A stretch of DNA of 64,000 bases, taken from Priestia taiwanensis (GTDB lineage Bacteria; Bacillota; Bacilli; Bacillales; Bacillaceae_G). The notes under the pieces were generated by a model. It saw only the letters and a list, made by a program, of their open reading frames with translations. It ran no database searches and was not told where the DNA came from. Shown here one piece after another: positions 38,301 through 46,628 of this stretch (positions are counted from its first letter, which is position 1; each line of letters opens with the position of its first letter). Both the position numbers and the translations under genes were made by a program. The stretch spans positions 1,379,160 to 1,443,159 of the forward strand of contig NZ_BMFK01000001.1 of assembly GCF_014638355.1 (NCBI RefSeq), given 5' to 3'.

Positions 38301-38945
38301 ATATTCTTTCGCAAGAGATGCTTGTATTTTTAACGGTTCGATTTGCCCTTCTAATTCATGCAAAATATCTTCTACACGATTTAAGTTATCTTGTGTTTCC
38401 GACAATTTAACTTCCGCTTTTTTCTTACGTGTTTTGTATTTCAATACGCCCGCAGCTTCTTCAAAAATACCGCGACGATCTTCTGGCTTACTACTTAAAA
38501 TCTCTTCTACTTTTCCTTGACTAATAATAGAGAAGGCTTCTTTTCCTAAGCCCGAATCCATAAATAAATCAACGATGTCTTTTAATCGACAATTTTGTTT
38601 ATTAATAAAGAAATCACTGTCACCCGAACGATATACTCGGCGTGTCACACTCACTTCGTTGTACTCAAGAGGCAATGCATTATCTTCGTTATCTAATGTT
38701 AACGTTACTTCCGCTACGTTTAGAGCTTTGCGAGAGTCGCTTCCTCCGAAAATAATATCTTCCATTTTAGAACCACGAAGGGATTTCACAGACTGCTCTC
38801 CAAGTACCCAACGAACAGCATCTGTAATATTACTTTTTCCACTTCCATTCGGCCCTACTACCGCTGTTACACCTTTATCAAAGTCAATTGATATACGGTC
38901 TGCGAACGATTTGAATCCAACGATATCTAATCGCTTAAGATACAA
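35385..38945 (-). CDS. smc: Chromosome condensation ATPase SMC
   Basis: Core subunit of the SMC-ScpAB condensin that organises and segregates the chromosome. The N-terminal head has Walker A GPNGSGKSNITDAVRWVLGE near residues 32-51. Two long coiled coils flank a hinge domain near residues 510-680 (ending GGSMTGGAVKQNKTSLLSR). The C-terminal head carries the signature LLSGGERALTAIALLFS and Walker B ILDEVEAALDEANVARFAQY. The 1186-residue length matches Bacillus SMC, with no break. It follows rnc by about 60 bases. Confidence 0.98.
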   Translation of the reverse strand: MYLKRLDIVGFKSFADRISIDFDKGVTAVVGPNGSGKSNITDAVRWVLGEQSVKSLRGSKMEDIIFGGSDSRKALNVAEVTLTLDNEDNALPLEYNEVSVTRRVYRSGDSDFFINKQNCRLKDIVDLFMDSGLGKEAFSIISQGKVEEILSSKPEDRRGIFEEAAGVLKYKTRKKKAEVKLSETQDNLNRVEDILHELEGQIEPLKIQASLAKEYLEKKEELEQVEAALIVYEIEELHAKWEKLKEEFEAHGLKELEVSASLQKNEAMVVDYREKIQVIDESIQSLQEVLLLTSNDIEKLEGQKELLKERKKNAASYSLQLKQKIEELTGTTKQLSETRLEEESELQLLKKEIKGLQHVLCEKETGLLFDEKALEEQIDNVKADYIEKLNQQASFRNELSMLQEQLNQYGAKNARLDDENAKYLVLRQQFQQQKETLDEQLEKLVKELEAAQADLQKLQVKQETTKEEYSKKETLLYQAYQYMQQTKSRKEMLEEMQDDYAGFYQGVKEVLKAKETLPGIEGAVAELITVPKEYEVAVETALGAAMQHVVVDNEANARQAIGYLKQNRYGRATFLPLSVMKGKSFPFDQLNYVKQHPSFVGIASDLLVFDAKYTNIVTNLLGTVIVTNDLKGANELARQLSYRYRFVTLEGDIVNPGGSMTGGAVKQNKTSLLSRQRELEDVTEKLQDMVKKTTDLEQYVKDLKVNLQANDEALFEKREHVQSLRLQEQRLLSELKQVDVEAKGVNDRLSLYDLEMADFAEERVKMENRITFLKKSLEESTELITKLDAEVQLLTKQKAEKQLSKETLQLEVTELKVKVAEKQQIATNQDEKVTRLKEQHELQVKELETARENLELLQTDVTTNEHGETTVEETLRKKKHDKEQTLELITSRRQERLELGKQVEDVENELKETKRQHKFLLDTLKDEEVQINRLDVELDNRLHHLQEAYELSYDAAKVKYPMVLEVHEARKRVKLIKMSIEELGTVNLGAIDEYERVSERYTFLMEQRTDLREAKDTLHQVISEMDEEMKKRFQHMFSSIRAEFGQVFAELFGGGRADLQLTDSDDLLNTGIEIVAQPPGKKLQNLGLLSGGERALTAIALLFSILKVRPVPFCILDEVEAALDEANVARFAQYLKRFSAETQFIVITHRKGTMEESDVLYGVTMQESGVSKLVSVRLDEQEEVGV

Positions 38946-38979
38946 CGTAATCCCTCCAATCTTTTATTATCTCGATACG

Positions 38980-39008
38980 AAAACAATCCCCCTGTCGAAA
39001 GGGGGATT
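38980..39008 (-). terminator. Hairpin terminator touching the rnc stop codon
   Basis: The stem AATCCCCC / GGGGGATT with an eight-base loop is followed by GTTTTCG on the minus strand and begins on the last base of the rnc TAA. The short T run suggests partial readthrough into smc. Confidence 0.75.
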
Positions 39009-39751
39009 TAGCCACGTTCTTCTTTTAATTTTTTCAGGGCTTCTTGTGCCGCATGTTGCTCGGCTTCTTTCTTTGATTTCCCACTTCCTAGACCTAACAC
39101 AATACCGTTTAGTGAAACGCGCGATACGAATTCACGATTATGTGCAGGTCCTTTTTCGTGTAAAATCTTGTATTCGATATTTCCAATGCCATCACGCTGT
39201 ATTAATTCTTGCAGTTGGCTCTTGTAATCCATCACATGAGAAAAAGCACCATTATTAATTTTAGGATATACAATATCCTGAAGGAATGAACATACAGCTT
39301 CTAATCCTTGATCTAAGAACAACGCTCCGATAAATGCTTCAAATACGTCGGCTAATAACGCTGGGCGTTCACGGCCTCCCGTCATCTCCTCCCCTTTTCC
39401 AAGTAAAACAAGACTTCCAAATTGAAGTTCATTTGCAAATTGGACAAGTGAAGGCTCACATACAATAGCAGCTCGAAGTTTTGTTAACTCCCCTTCGCTC
39501 ATTGTTGGATATTTTTGAAACAAGTATTGAGAGATTGTTAGTTCTAATACTGCATCTCCTAAAAACTCTAGTCGTTCATTGTCTTCATGTGGCTTTTTAC
39601 GATGCTCATTCACATAGGATGAATGTGTAAATGCTTGGATTAATAATTTTTCATTCACAAACGTAACGTTCAGCTTTTTTTGAAATTGCGCAAATGCTTC
39701 ACGATACTTTTGCTCATGTCTCTTTTCTCTCATTCGCTTATAATTTGCCAT
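39008..39751 (-). CDS. rnc: Ribonuclease III
   Basis: Double-strand-specific endonuclease for rRNA and SRP RNA processing. The catalytic signature [14 protein letters not shown] lies near residues 56-69, followed by [20 protein letters not shown] with the second acidic cluster [12 protein letters not shown]. The C-terminal dsRNA-binding domain covers about 170-245 ([15 protein letters not shown] to [16 protein letters not shown]). The ATG at 39751 follows GGAGGTACCG; a TTG four codons upstream falls inside that site and is unlikely. The product has 247 residues. Confidence 0.97.
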   Translation of the reverse strand: MANYKRMREKRHEQKYREAFAQFQKKLNVTFVNEKLLIQAFTHSSYVNEHRKKPHEDNERLEFLGDAVLELTISQYLFQKYPTMSEGELTKLRAAIVCEPSLVQFANELQFGSLVLLGKGEEMTGGRERPALLADVFEAFIGALFLDQGLEAVCSFLQDIVYPKINNGAFSHVMDYKSQLQELIQRDGIGNIEYKILHEKGPAHNREFVSRVSLNGIVLGLGSGKSKKEAEQHAAQEALKKLKEERG

Positions 39752-39844
39752 CGGTACCTCCAAATATATGTCAAGTTAATGATGTAAGACTTAACAACGG
39801 AAACACCTTTGTTAACACAAAAAGAAAAAACATCTATCCGAATT

Positions 39845-39880
39845 CATAAAGGAATTAAGCCCCACCGTAATGGGGCTTAA
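39845..39880 (-). terminator. Terminator after acpP
   Basis: The stem TTAAGCCCCA / TGGGGCTTAA with a six-base loop is followed by TTCCTTTATG on the minus strand. It lies about 10 bases after the acpP stop and closes the fapR-plsX-fabD-fabG-acpP unit. Confidence 0.85.
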
Positions 39881-39891
39881 TTTATTGCATC

Positions 39892-40125
39892 TTATAGATT
39901 GCTTTCTATGTAGTTAACAGCGTCACCCACAGTTGAAATCTTTTCTGCATCTTCATCTGAAATTTCCATATCGAACTCATCTTCTAGTTCCATTACTAAC
40001 TCAACTACATCTAATGAATCCGCGCCTAAATCTTCTTTAAAGCTAGACTCCGGTTTAACTTCTGACTCATCTACACCAAGGCGGTCAACAATAATCTTTG
40101 TTACACGTTCTAAAACCTCTGCCAT
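39892..40125 (-). CDS. acpP: Acyl carrier protein
   Basis: Small acidic carrier of growing fatty acids; the 4'-phosphopantetheine is attached to S37 in [12 protein letters not shown]. The ATG at 40125 follows GGGGAGGTGA and gives the usual 77 residues. It lies after fabG with a 115-base gap that holds a hairpin and AT-rich promoter-like sequence, so acpP is probably also made from its own transcript, as suits a very abundant protein. Confidence 0.98.
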   Translation of the reverse strand: MAEVLERVTKIIVDRLGVDESEVKPESSFKEDLGADSLDVVELVMELEDEFDMEISDEDAEKISTVGDAVNYIESNL

Positions 40126-40213
40126 GCTTGTCACCTCCCCTCAAATATTATAAATTATATTTTATCAAAAAACTAGTACCATTTAAATAAGCATAATAAG
40201 AGATTATCTAGAT

Positions 40214-40235
40214 CCTCTCGCTTATTAGCGGGAGG
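40214..40235 (-). other. Hairpin between fabG and acpP
   Basis: A nine-base stem with one mismatch (CCTCCCGCT / AGCGAGAGG) and a four-base loop starts six bases after the fabG stop. There is no T run after it, so it is more likely an mRNA processing or stability element than a strong terminator. Confidence 0.5.
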
Positions 40236-40240
40236 AGAAA

Positions 40241-40981
40241 TTACATCACCATTCCACCATCAATATGAATTGTTTGACCTGTAATATAATCACTATCTGA
40301 TGATGCTAAAAACGCTACTGCCTTTGCGATATCTTTTGCTTCGCCAAAGCGTGCTAACGGAATTGTTTTTAACATCTCATTCTTCACTTCTTCAGATAAT
40401 TCATCTGTCATATCTGTCGTAATAAATCCTGGCGCAAGTGCATTAACGTGGATATTACGGCTTGCAAATTCTTTTGCAGTTGTTTTTGTTAAACCAATGA
40501 CACCAGCCTTTGCCGCTACATAATTCGCTTGTCCAGCATTACCAGATACCCCGACAATTGAAGCGATGTTGACGATTTTACCATGGCGTTGACGTGTCAT
40601 ATGACGAGATACCGCCTTAATACATAAGAATACACCTTTTAAGTTCGTATCCATTACACTATCCCATTCTTCTTCTTTCATACGCATTAGTAAGTTGTCT
40701 CTTGTGATACCTGCGTTATTAACAAGAATATCGATTTGACCGAATACATCAATTGTTCGTTTCACCATTGCCACTACTTCGTCGTTACTCGCAACATTTG
40801 CTTTCACGGCAATAGCATCACGACCCATTGCTTTAATTGCATCTACAACTTCATTCGCTTTTTGTTCATTTCCAGCATAGTTTACAACAACATTTGCGCC
40901 TTTTTCCGCTAACTCTAACGCCACTGCTCGACCGATACCTCTTGAAGCACCTGTCACAATCGCTACTTTCCCCTGTAACAT
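40241..40981 (-). CDS. fabG: 3-oxoacyl-[acyl-carrier-protein] reductase FabG
   Basis: NADPH-dependent reductase of the fatty-acid elongation cycle. It is a classical short-chain dehydrogenase with the cofactor motif VTGASRGIG near residues 9-17, NNAG near 88, and catalytic Tyr-Lys in [11 protein letters not shown]. The C-terminal [15 protein letters not shown] is typical. The ATG at 40981 has better spacing to AAAGGGG than the ATG two codons earlier, which leaves 246 residues. It follows fabD by two bases. Confidence 0.97.
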   Translation of the reverse strand: MLQGKVAIVTGASRGIGRAVALELAEKGANVVVNYAGNEQKANEVVDAIKAMGRDAIAVKANVASNDEVVAMVKRTIDVFGQIDILVNNAGITRDNLLMRMKEEEWDSVMDTNLKGVFLCIKAVSRHMTRQRHGKIVNIASIVGVSGNAGQANYVAAKAGVIGLTKTTAKEFASRNIHVNALAPGFITTDMTDELSEEVKNEMLKTIPLARFGEAKDIAKAVAFLASSDSDYITGQTIHIDGGMVM

Positions 40982-40983
40982 TT

Positions 40984-41925
40984 TCATTCCCCTTTCAATT
41001 TCGCCACTGTTTCTTGAATAGTAGAAGTATCATATACACAGTACGCTTGTACATTTTTATTAATCGACTTCATTAATCCAGCTAACACTTTTCCAGGTCC
41101 AATTTCAATGAACGTATCTACACCTTGCTCAATCATTTTCTCAATTGAAGGATACCATTGTACTGGTGAATATAGTTGCTCTACTAATTTCTCTTGGATA
41201 ACTTCCGCTGCTGTCACTGGAGTCGCAAGTACATTCGCTACCACTGGAACATTTGCTTCGTTCCAAGATACACTTTGAAGAACATCTTTGAATTTCTCGG
41301 CAGCCGGCTTCATTAACGATGAATGGAACGGTCCACTTACACGAAGTGGAATTGCACGTTTTGCACCTTGTTCCTTCGCTCGTGCTGATGCAATCTCAAC
41401 GCCTTCTTTTGTACCAGAAATAACGATTTGAGCAGAACTATTCATGTTCGCAACATCAACTGCATGACCTTCCGCCGTTACATCTTTCGTGATGTTATGA
41501 AGAATAGAAGCATCCATTCCAAGTATCGCAGCCATGCTACCAATCCCAGCTGGTACTGCTTGCTCCATTAATTCTCCGCGCTTACGCACAACGTATACTG
41601 CATCCTCGAACGATAACACGTCCGCTGCAACAAGTGCACTGTACTCACCTAAACTGTGACCCGCCACGTAGTCCGGTTTAATACCAGCCTCTTTTAACTT
41701 CATCAAAATAGCTGTACTCGCTGTTAACAGCGCTGGTTGCGTATTTACTGTTAATGTTAATTCTTCTTGTGGACCATTGAAGATAAGGTCACTAAGCTTC
41801 ATATTTAACGTGTTATCTGCTACATGAAAAAGATTCGCCACTTTCTCACATGAATCATATAACTCTTTCCCCATCCCTACTGCTTGTGATCCTTGTCCAG
41901 GAAATAAAAACGCTACTTTCCCCAT
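40984..41925 (-). CDS. fabD: Malonyl-CoA:ACP transacylase FabD
   Basis: Transfers malonyl groups from CoA to ACP, supplying the elongation cycle. The N-terminal [16 protein letters not shown], the nucleophile S91 in [11 protein letters not shown] and the catalytic His in [10 protein letters not shown] near residue 200 are present. The 313-residue length is standard. It lies between plsX (16 bases) and fabG (two bases). Confidence 0.97.
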   Translation of the reverse strand: MGKVAFLFPGQGSQAVGMGKELYDSCEKVANLFHVADNTLNMKLSDLIFNGPQEELTLTVNTQPALLTASTAILMKLKEAGIKPDYVAGHSLGEYSALVAADVLSFEDAVYVVRKRGELMEQAVPAGIGSMAAILGMDASILHNITKDVTAEGHAVDVANMNSSAQIVISGTKEGVEIASARAKEQGAKRAIPLRVSGPFHSSLMKPAAEKFKDVLQSVSWNEANVPVVANVLATPVTAAEVIQEKLVEQLYSPVQWYPSIEKMIEQGVDTFIEIGPGKVLAGLMKSINKNVQAYCVYDTSTIQETVAKLKGE

Positions 41926-41941
41926 TTGTCTACATCCTCTC

Positions 41942-42943
41942 TTACTCGTCTACACGCAACCCTTCTTTCTCGATTGTTTCACGGATAATCGTTGATACTT
42001 GTTGATTAGCCATTTCGTGCGCTTGACGGATTGTATGATAAAACGTCTTTGCAGTTGAAGATCCATGCGCTTTAATAACCGGTGCATTTAATCCAAATAG
42101 ACTTGCCCCGCCATGCTCTGAGTAGTCCATACGGTTCTTAATGGATTTAAATTGTGGCTTTAGTAGACCTGCTGCTAATTTGCTCGTAAACGTACTCGTT
42201 AACTCCGCTTTTAAAATCGAGAACATCGCTAACGCCGTACCCTCCATCGATTTAAGTGCAACATTCCCTGTAAATCCATCTGTTACAACGACATCCGCCA
42301 CACCGCTCATTAAATCTCGTGCTTCAACATTCCCTACAAAGTTTAAATTTGAATTTTGTAATAATGCGAAAGCTTGTTTCGCTAAGTCGTTTCCTTTTTT
42401 ATCTTCTGTACCGACGTTCAGTAAGCCTACACGTGGATTTGGAATCGCTCGTACCTTCTCTGCATAGATAGATCCCATTACTGCATATTGGTACAAGTGC
42501 TCTGGTTTCGCATCTACATTCGCACCTACATCTAACATGACAAACCCTTGCCCATCCACTGTCGGTAAAGTTGGTGATAACGCCGGACGCTCAATTCCTT
42601 TAATACGTCCAACAACGAATAATCCAGCTGCCATTAACGCTCCTGTATTACCAGCTGAGATACAAGCAGCTGCTCGTCCCTCTTTCACTTCTTGTGCCAT
42701 TAAGACCATCGAAGAATTCTTCTTGCGTCTTACAGCACGTACAGGCTCCTCATCTGCTTCAATTACTTCGTCTGTATGTAGAATATGGATACGTTCTTCT
42801 GACGTTAAATGTTCGCGAATCTTGGCTTCATCTCCTACAAGTGTAAATTCTACATCTGGAAGTTGTTTCACAGCTTCCATTACTCCTAGTACGACTTCTT
42901 TTGGAGCATTATCTCCACCCATTGCATCAATTGCTAATCTCAT
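41942..42943 (-). CDS. plsX: Phosphate acyltransferase PlsX
   Basis: Converts acyl-ACP to acyl-phosphate, the donor for PlsY in phospholipid synthesis; in Bacillus it is peripherally membrane-associated. The signature [20 protein letters not shown] opens the protein, and [20 protein letters not shown] and [20 protein letters not shown] are conserved. The 333-residue length is normal. Its start overlaps the fapR stop by one base, so regulator and enzyme are coupled. Confidence 0.97.
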   Translation of the reverse strand: MRLAIDAMGGDNAPKEVVLGVMEAVKQLPDVEFTLVGDEAKIREHLTSEERIHILHTDEVIEADEEPVRAVRRKKNSSMVLMAQEVKEGRAAACISAGNTGALMAAGLFVVGRIKGIERPALSPTLPTVDGQGFVMLDVGANVDAKPEHLYQYAVMGSIYAEKVRAIPNPRVGLLNVGTEDKKGNDLAKQAFALLQNSNLNFVGNVEARDLMSGVADVVVTDGFTGNVALKSMEGTALAMFSILKAELTSTFTSKLAAGLLKPQFKSIKNRMDYSEHGGASLFGLNAPVIKAHGSSTAKTFYHTIRQAHEMANQQVSTIIRETIEKEGLRVDE

Positions 42944-43527
42944 TATTCGTTACCTTCCTTGCCATGTTGTTTATTTGAACGGTACATATGGAATGTTCCT
43001 GTGAAAACTAACTCTGTTCCAACAAAGCTATTTACTTCTACGACCGTTCTTCCCTTTTCGTTCTCTACTTCCAAGACTTTCGCTTTCGCTACAACTCTCT
43101 CATTCTCTTTCACAAGACGTTTGAAGCGAACAGTAGAAGAAGCAGTTAACGCTAATTGGTCATTAATAACCGCCACAGCTAAGGAATTTGCTTGCGCGAA
43201 CAAATGGTGTCCCCTTGCAATATGATTTCGACTAAAGACATGCTCTCTCTTCACTTCAAAAAGAGAAATAGCACTGTTATCTAACTCTAAATCAACAATT
43301 TCTCCTATTACATCTTCTATTTCTAAAGACTTCACATCTTCTAATTGTTGTGTCGCTACGTTTTTAATACGTTCACGTAATTCCGGAATAGATAATTCTA
43401 AACGATCTAAACGGATTGTCTGAATACTCACTTGGAATTGCTCCGCTAGTTCTTCATCTGTAATAAACGGATTTTGTTCAATCGTTTCTTTCAATAACTG
43501 CTGTCTTTCTTTCTTATTTCTTCGCAT
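42943..43527 (-). CDS. fapR: Fatty acid and phospholipid biosynthesis repressor FapR
   Basis: Transcriptional repressor released by malonyl-CoA. An N-terminal helix-turn-helix (about residues 1-45, [20 protein letters not shown]) joins a hotdog-fold effector domain (about 75-190, with [20 protein letters not shown] and [19 protein letters not shown]). The 194-residue length is usual. A complete FapR operator overlaps its own start site of transcription, so autoregulation of fapR-plsX-fabD-fabG is expected. Confidence 0.97.
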   Translation of the reverse strand: MRRNKKERQQLLKETIEQNPFITDEELAEQFQVSIQTIRLDRLELSIPELRERIKNVATQQLEDVKSLEIEDVIGEIVDLELDNSAISLFEVKREHVFSRNHIARGHHLFAQANSLAVAVINDQLALTASSTVRFKRLVKENERVVAKAKVLEVENEKGRTVVEVNSFVGTELVFTGTFHMYRSNKQHGKEGNE

Positions 43528-43548
43528 TTTTGCTACCTCGTCTACATT

Positions 43549-43567
43549 AATTATGACTAGGTACTAA
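43549..43567 (-). promoter_or_regulatory. FapR operator
   Basis: TTAGTACCTAGTCATAATT on the minus strand matches the known FapR operator consensus along its whole length, including the TTAGTAC half and the spacing. It lies just after the -10 element of the fapR promoter, covering the expected start of transcription. Confidence 0.93.
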
Positions 43568-43571
43568 CAGT

Positions 43572-43600
43572 AGTATATAATCAAATATAAAAAAGCGCAA
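43572..43600 (-). promoter_or_regulatory. SigA promoter of the fapR operon
   Basis: -35 TTGCGC (43595-43600), a 17-base spacer and -10 TATACT (43572-43577) stand directly upstream of the FapR operator. The -35 also forms part of a small GC hairpin with a T run that may end the recG transcript. Confidence 0.82.
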
Positions 43601-43609
43601 GCACTTATT

Positions 43610-45682
43610 TTAATCTAATTTTTCACCTTGAAACACACCACTCGCGTGCAAGTACTCCCTTAGTACCTTATATTCCTCTTCTTTCCAAAACGCATCTTCG
43701 TCCACTAGACGCGCCGCATCTGCTCTCGCTGTCTCCAACGCACGGTAATCATGGACCATGTCAGCAATTTTAAATACAGGTAGCCCACTTTGCTTACTAC
43801 CAAAGAAATCACCTGGACCACGCAATTCTAAATCTTTCTCTGACAGAACGAAACCATCATTCGTTTCTGTCATAATACGCATACGTTCCTTACCGACTTC
43901 AGACTTAGGATCAGCTAATAAAATACAATACGACTGTTCACTCCCTCGTCCAACACGACCTCTTAACTGATGAAGTTGTGATAATCCGAAACGCTCAGCA
44001 TCATAAATAACCATCATTGTTGCGTTTGGTACGTTCACTCCTACTTCTACAACAGTCGTTGATACAAGTAACTGCACCTCATTACGACTGAATTCTTTCA
44101 TCACTTCTTCTTTTTCAGCCGCCGATAAACGTCCATGCATTAAACCGACATTATATTTATTTTGAAAATGGAACGTTAACATCGAATGAACATCGATCGC
44201 ATTTTGTACATCTAATTTCTCTGATTCCTCAATTAGTGGACAAATAACATACGCTTGCCTACCCTTTGCTAATTCCTTCTCTACAAAATCAAGCACACGC
44301 TCAAGCATGGTTTCTTTCGCCCAATACGTCTCGATTTTCTTCCTTCCAGCTGGCATTTCATCAATAATCGACACATCCATTTCACCGAAAGCAGTAATGG
44401 CTAACGTACGTGGAATAGGTGTAGCAGTCATAAACAACACATCTGCATGTTCGCCTTTTTCACGCAGCACACGACGCTGCGCTACCCCAAACCGATGTTG
44501 TTCATCTGTAATAACAAAACCTAGTCGTTTAAAGTTTACTTCATCTTGGATTAAAGCATGCGTACCAACTAAAATATTGACCTCACCATCTTGAAGACGA
44601 GCTAATATATCCCGACGTCTTGCTCCTTTAACAGAACTGGTTAACAACTCTACCTTTACATTAAATGGCTCAAAAAGGGAGACTAACGATTCAAAATGTT
44701 GCTCTGCTAGAATTTCCGTTGGAACCATCAGTGCACCTTGATAACCCGCTAGAACACTCGCATACAATCCAATTGCCGCCACGACTGTCTTACCTGACCC
44801 AACATCCCCCTGTAATAATCGATTCATTCGATACGGCGATGTTAAATCTTTCATCATTTCAGATACAACACGAGACTGTGCCCCTGTTAGAGGGAAAGGC
44901 AAGGCTTGAACAAAAGCTCGCAATAGGTCTTCATCTATCGTCTTCGCTATACCTATCGCACTCTCTCGCTGCACTTTCCTAAGTGCTTGCATCTTCAATT
45001 GGAATAATAAAAACTCTTCATATACAAGACGTCGACGTGCCTGTTTCAAATGAGCTTGACTTTTCGGATTATGGATATAATAAATCGCTTCTGACCGGGA
45101 TAATAACTTATATTGACTTAAAAAAGCAACTGGTAGAAACTCTTCAATACGTCCACCGTGTTGTTGCAATGCAAGACCAATAAACCTACGCATCCCTTTT
45201 ACAGTCATCTTTCCCTTTACCGAGTAAATAGGTTCAATATCTTTTTGTGTCTTGTAAGGACCGATGGTTAATTCGGATGCTGTAATCATTTGACGGTGCT
45301 GATCCCATTTTCCTGTCACAACCACCGTTTCACCTAATGTTAATTTCGTTTTCAAATACGGTCGATTGAAACATGTCACCGTAATTAAGTACTTATCTAC
45401 TAACACTCTACACGTTAACTTCGACTTCTTCTTCCCAAAGAACTGTACAACAGGCATACTATGTACTTGCCCCTCTACCGTTACACGTTCTTCATGTTTC
45501 ACTTCTGTGAGAGGCTTCATCTCATAATCTTCATATCGATATGGGAAGTACTCCAACAAATTCATTACGTTGTAAATTCCCATATCGTGTAATAGACTGG
45601 CCGTCTCTTCGCCGATTCCCTTTACATCCGTAATCGGTAATTGCATTTGTTCATTCACGTTTCTATGTAACGACAACATCAT
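43610..45682 (-). CDS. recG: ATP-dependent DNA helicase RecG
   Basis: Branch-migration helicase that remodels stalled replication forks. The N-terminal wedge/OB domain (about 60-160; ERVTVEGQVHSMP) is followed by the helicase with Walker A LLQGDVGSGKTVVAAIGLYA, the DEQH box FVITDEQHRFGVAQR, and motif VI QLRGRVGRGSEQSYCILL. The C terminus has SGVFQGEKLD. The frame opens with ATG ATG at 45682; a GTG eight codons in matches family starts equally well. Normally sdaAA lies directly upstream, but here a gap of about 220 bases separates recG from sdaAB. Confidence 0.96.
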   Translation of the reverse strand: MMLSLHRNVNEQMQLPITDVKGIGEETASLLHDMGIYNVMNLLEYFPYRYEDYEMKPLTEVKHEERVTVEGQVHSMPVVQFFGKKKSKLTCRVLVDKYLITVTCFNRPYLKTKLTLGETVVVTGKWDQHRQMITASELTIGPYKTQKDIEPIYSVKGKMTVKGMRRFIGLALQQHGGRIEEFLPVAFLSQYKLLSRSEAIYYIHNPKSQAHLKQARRRLVYEEFLLFQLKMQALRKVQRESAIGIAKTIDEDLLRAFVQALPFPLTGAQSRVVSEMMKDLTSPYRMNRLLQGDVGSGKTVVAAIGLYASVLAGYQGALMVPTEILAEQHFESLVSLFEPFNVKVELLTSSVKGARRRDILARLQDGEVNILVGTHALIQDEVNFKRLGFVITDEQHRFGVAQRRVLREKGEHADVLFMTATPIPRTLAITAFGEMDVSIIDEMPAGRKKIETYWAKETMLERVLDFVEKELAKGRQAYVICPLIEESEKLDVQNAIDVHSMLTFHFQNKYNVGLMHGRLSAAEKEEVMKEFSRNEVQLLVSTTVVEVGVNVPNATMMVIYDAERFGLSQLHQLRGRVGRGSEQSYCILLADPKSEVGKERMRIMTETNDGFVLSEKDLELRGPGDFFGSKQSGLPVFKIADMVHDYRALETARADAARLVDEDAFWKEEEYKVLREYLHASGVFQGEKLD

Positions 45683-45901
45683 CCCGTTGTCGCCAAACTG
45701 CTATCGCCACATGATTGCTTATTTTGCAAACCACTTATTTGTTAGCGGAACAGTCTTCCTCCTTCCACAAAGCATTGTATACATTAGATACACTACTAAC
45801 ATCTTGTTGCACCTTATCCCCTTATTCTAGTATAAGATGAGGTACTAGAACAATATGTTATTTCCACTTTATTGTACCTGCTAATAAGATAGAATATTCC
45901 A
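45683..45901 (-). other. sdaAB-recG gap where sdaAA is expected
   Basis: No gene for the serine dehydratase alpha subunit is present; about 290 codons would be needed and only 219 bases exist. The gap holds a perfect AAGGAGG (45758-45764) followed by AAGACTGTTCCGCTAAC, a ribosome binding site with no ATG, GTG or TTG at usable spacing. A CTAGTA/TACTAG inverted repeat and AT-rich promoter-like sequence lie upstream of it. It probably carries the recG promoter and may carry a trace of the lost sdaAA start. Confidence 0.55.
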
Positions 45902-46564
45902 TTACTCCACCATCTGTACAACTTGTATTACGTGCTCTAATTGTTCTACCTCCTGTAGAACACTCGCTTCAAACGCTTGATCCACTTCAATAATCATTAG
46001 CGCTAGTTTTCCTTTTTCCTTGCGAGACACTTCCATATGACTAATATTAATCTTATATTTCGTCAATACTTGTGTTACATGTGCAATTACACCGTAACGG
46101 TCATTATGGACAACTAAAATAGCAGGGTCTATCCCCGATAGTTTCAACTGGAATCCGTTTAATTCTGTAATTTCAATTTTACCGCCACCAATAGAGATTC
46201 CCACTAACTCCATCTTGTCCTGTTCATCAGACAGAACAATTTTTGCTGTATTCGGATGTTCAGAAAGCGCTTCCTCTTCAATGAATACAATATCAATCCC
46301 TAATTCTTTCGCTAACTGTAAAGAAGATGGAATACGTGTATCGTTTGTATCAAAATCTAAAATCCCACCGATAATTGCTACGTCCGTACCATGACCTTTG
46401 TATGTCTTAGCAAATGAACCATAAAGTGATACTTGCACTGTTTTTGGCATTCTACCAAACAACGTTCGTGCGACACGTCCTATCCTTGCTGCACCCGCAG
46501 TATGCGAACTAGAAGGACCAATCATAATTGGACCGATAATATCAAACACACTTTTAAACTTCAT
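45902..46564 (-). CDS. sdaAB: L-serine dehydratase, iron-sulfur type, beta subunit SdaAB
   Basis: Beta subunit of the two-part Fe-S serine dehydratase that turns L-serine into pyruvate and ammonia. The N-terminal MKFKSVFDIIGPIMIGPSSS, with HTAGAARIGRVA, is the family signature, and a C-terminal ACT domain (about residues 148-215; VVHNDRYGVIAHVTQVL) suggests control by an amino acid. The open frame runs 21 codons upstream, but the ATG at 46564 follows AAGGGGG and gives the normal length of 220. The partner gene sdaAA, which supplies the cluster-binding Cys residues, is not next to it. Confidence 0.94.
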   Translation of the reverse strand: MKFKSVFDIIGPIMIGPSSSHTAGAARIGRVARTLFGRMPKTVQVSLYGSFAKTYKGHGTDVAIIGGILDFDTNDTRIPSSLQLAKELGIDIVFIEEEALSEHPNTAKIVLSDEQDKMELVGISIGGGKIEITELNGFQLKLSGIDPAILVVHNDRYGVIAHVTQVLTKYKINISHMEVSRKEKGKLALMIIEVDQAFEASVLQEVEQLEHVIQVVQMVE

Positions 46565-46628
46565 CCCAGCATCCCCCTTTTTATCCGTATATAAAGGAAA
46601 TAGAAGGGAAGAATCCCTTCTATTCATT

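Noticed and set aside
38575..39258. 227-codon open frame on the plus strand across the smc-rnc junction
   Set aside because: It runs through two certain genes and two terminators' DNA in antisense; no start signal and no recognisable motif.
40170..40183. FapR half-site-like CTAGTACC upstream of acpP
   Set aside because: Only one half of the operator is present (plus-strand sense); the second half is missing, so a FapR site is not supported.
42537..43004. 155-codon plus-strand frame across plsX and the end of fapR
   Set aside because: Antisense shadow of two intact conserved genes; Ser/Thr/Pro-rich translation typical of such shadows.
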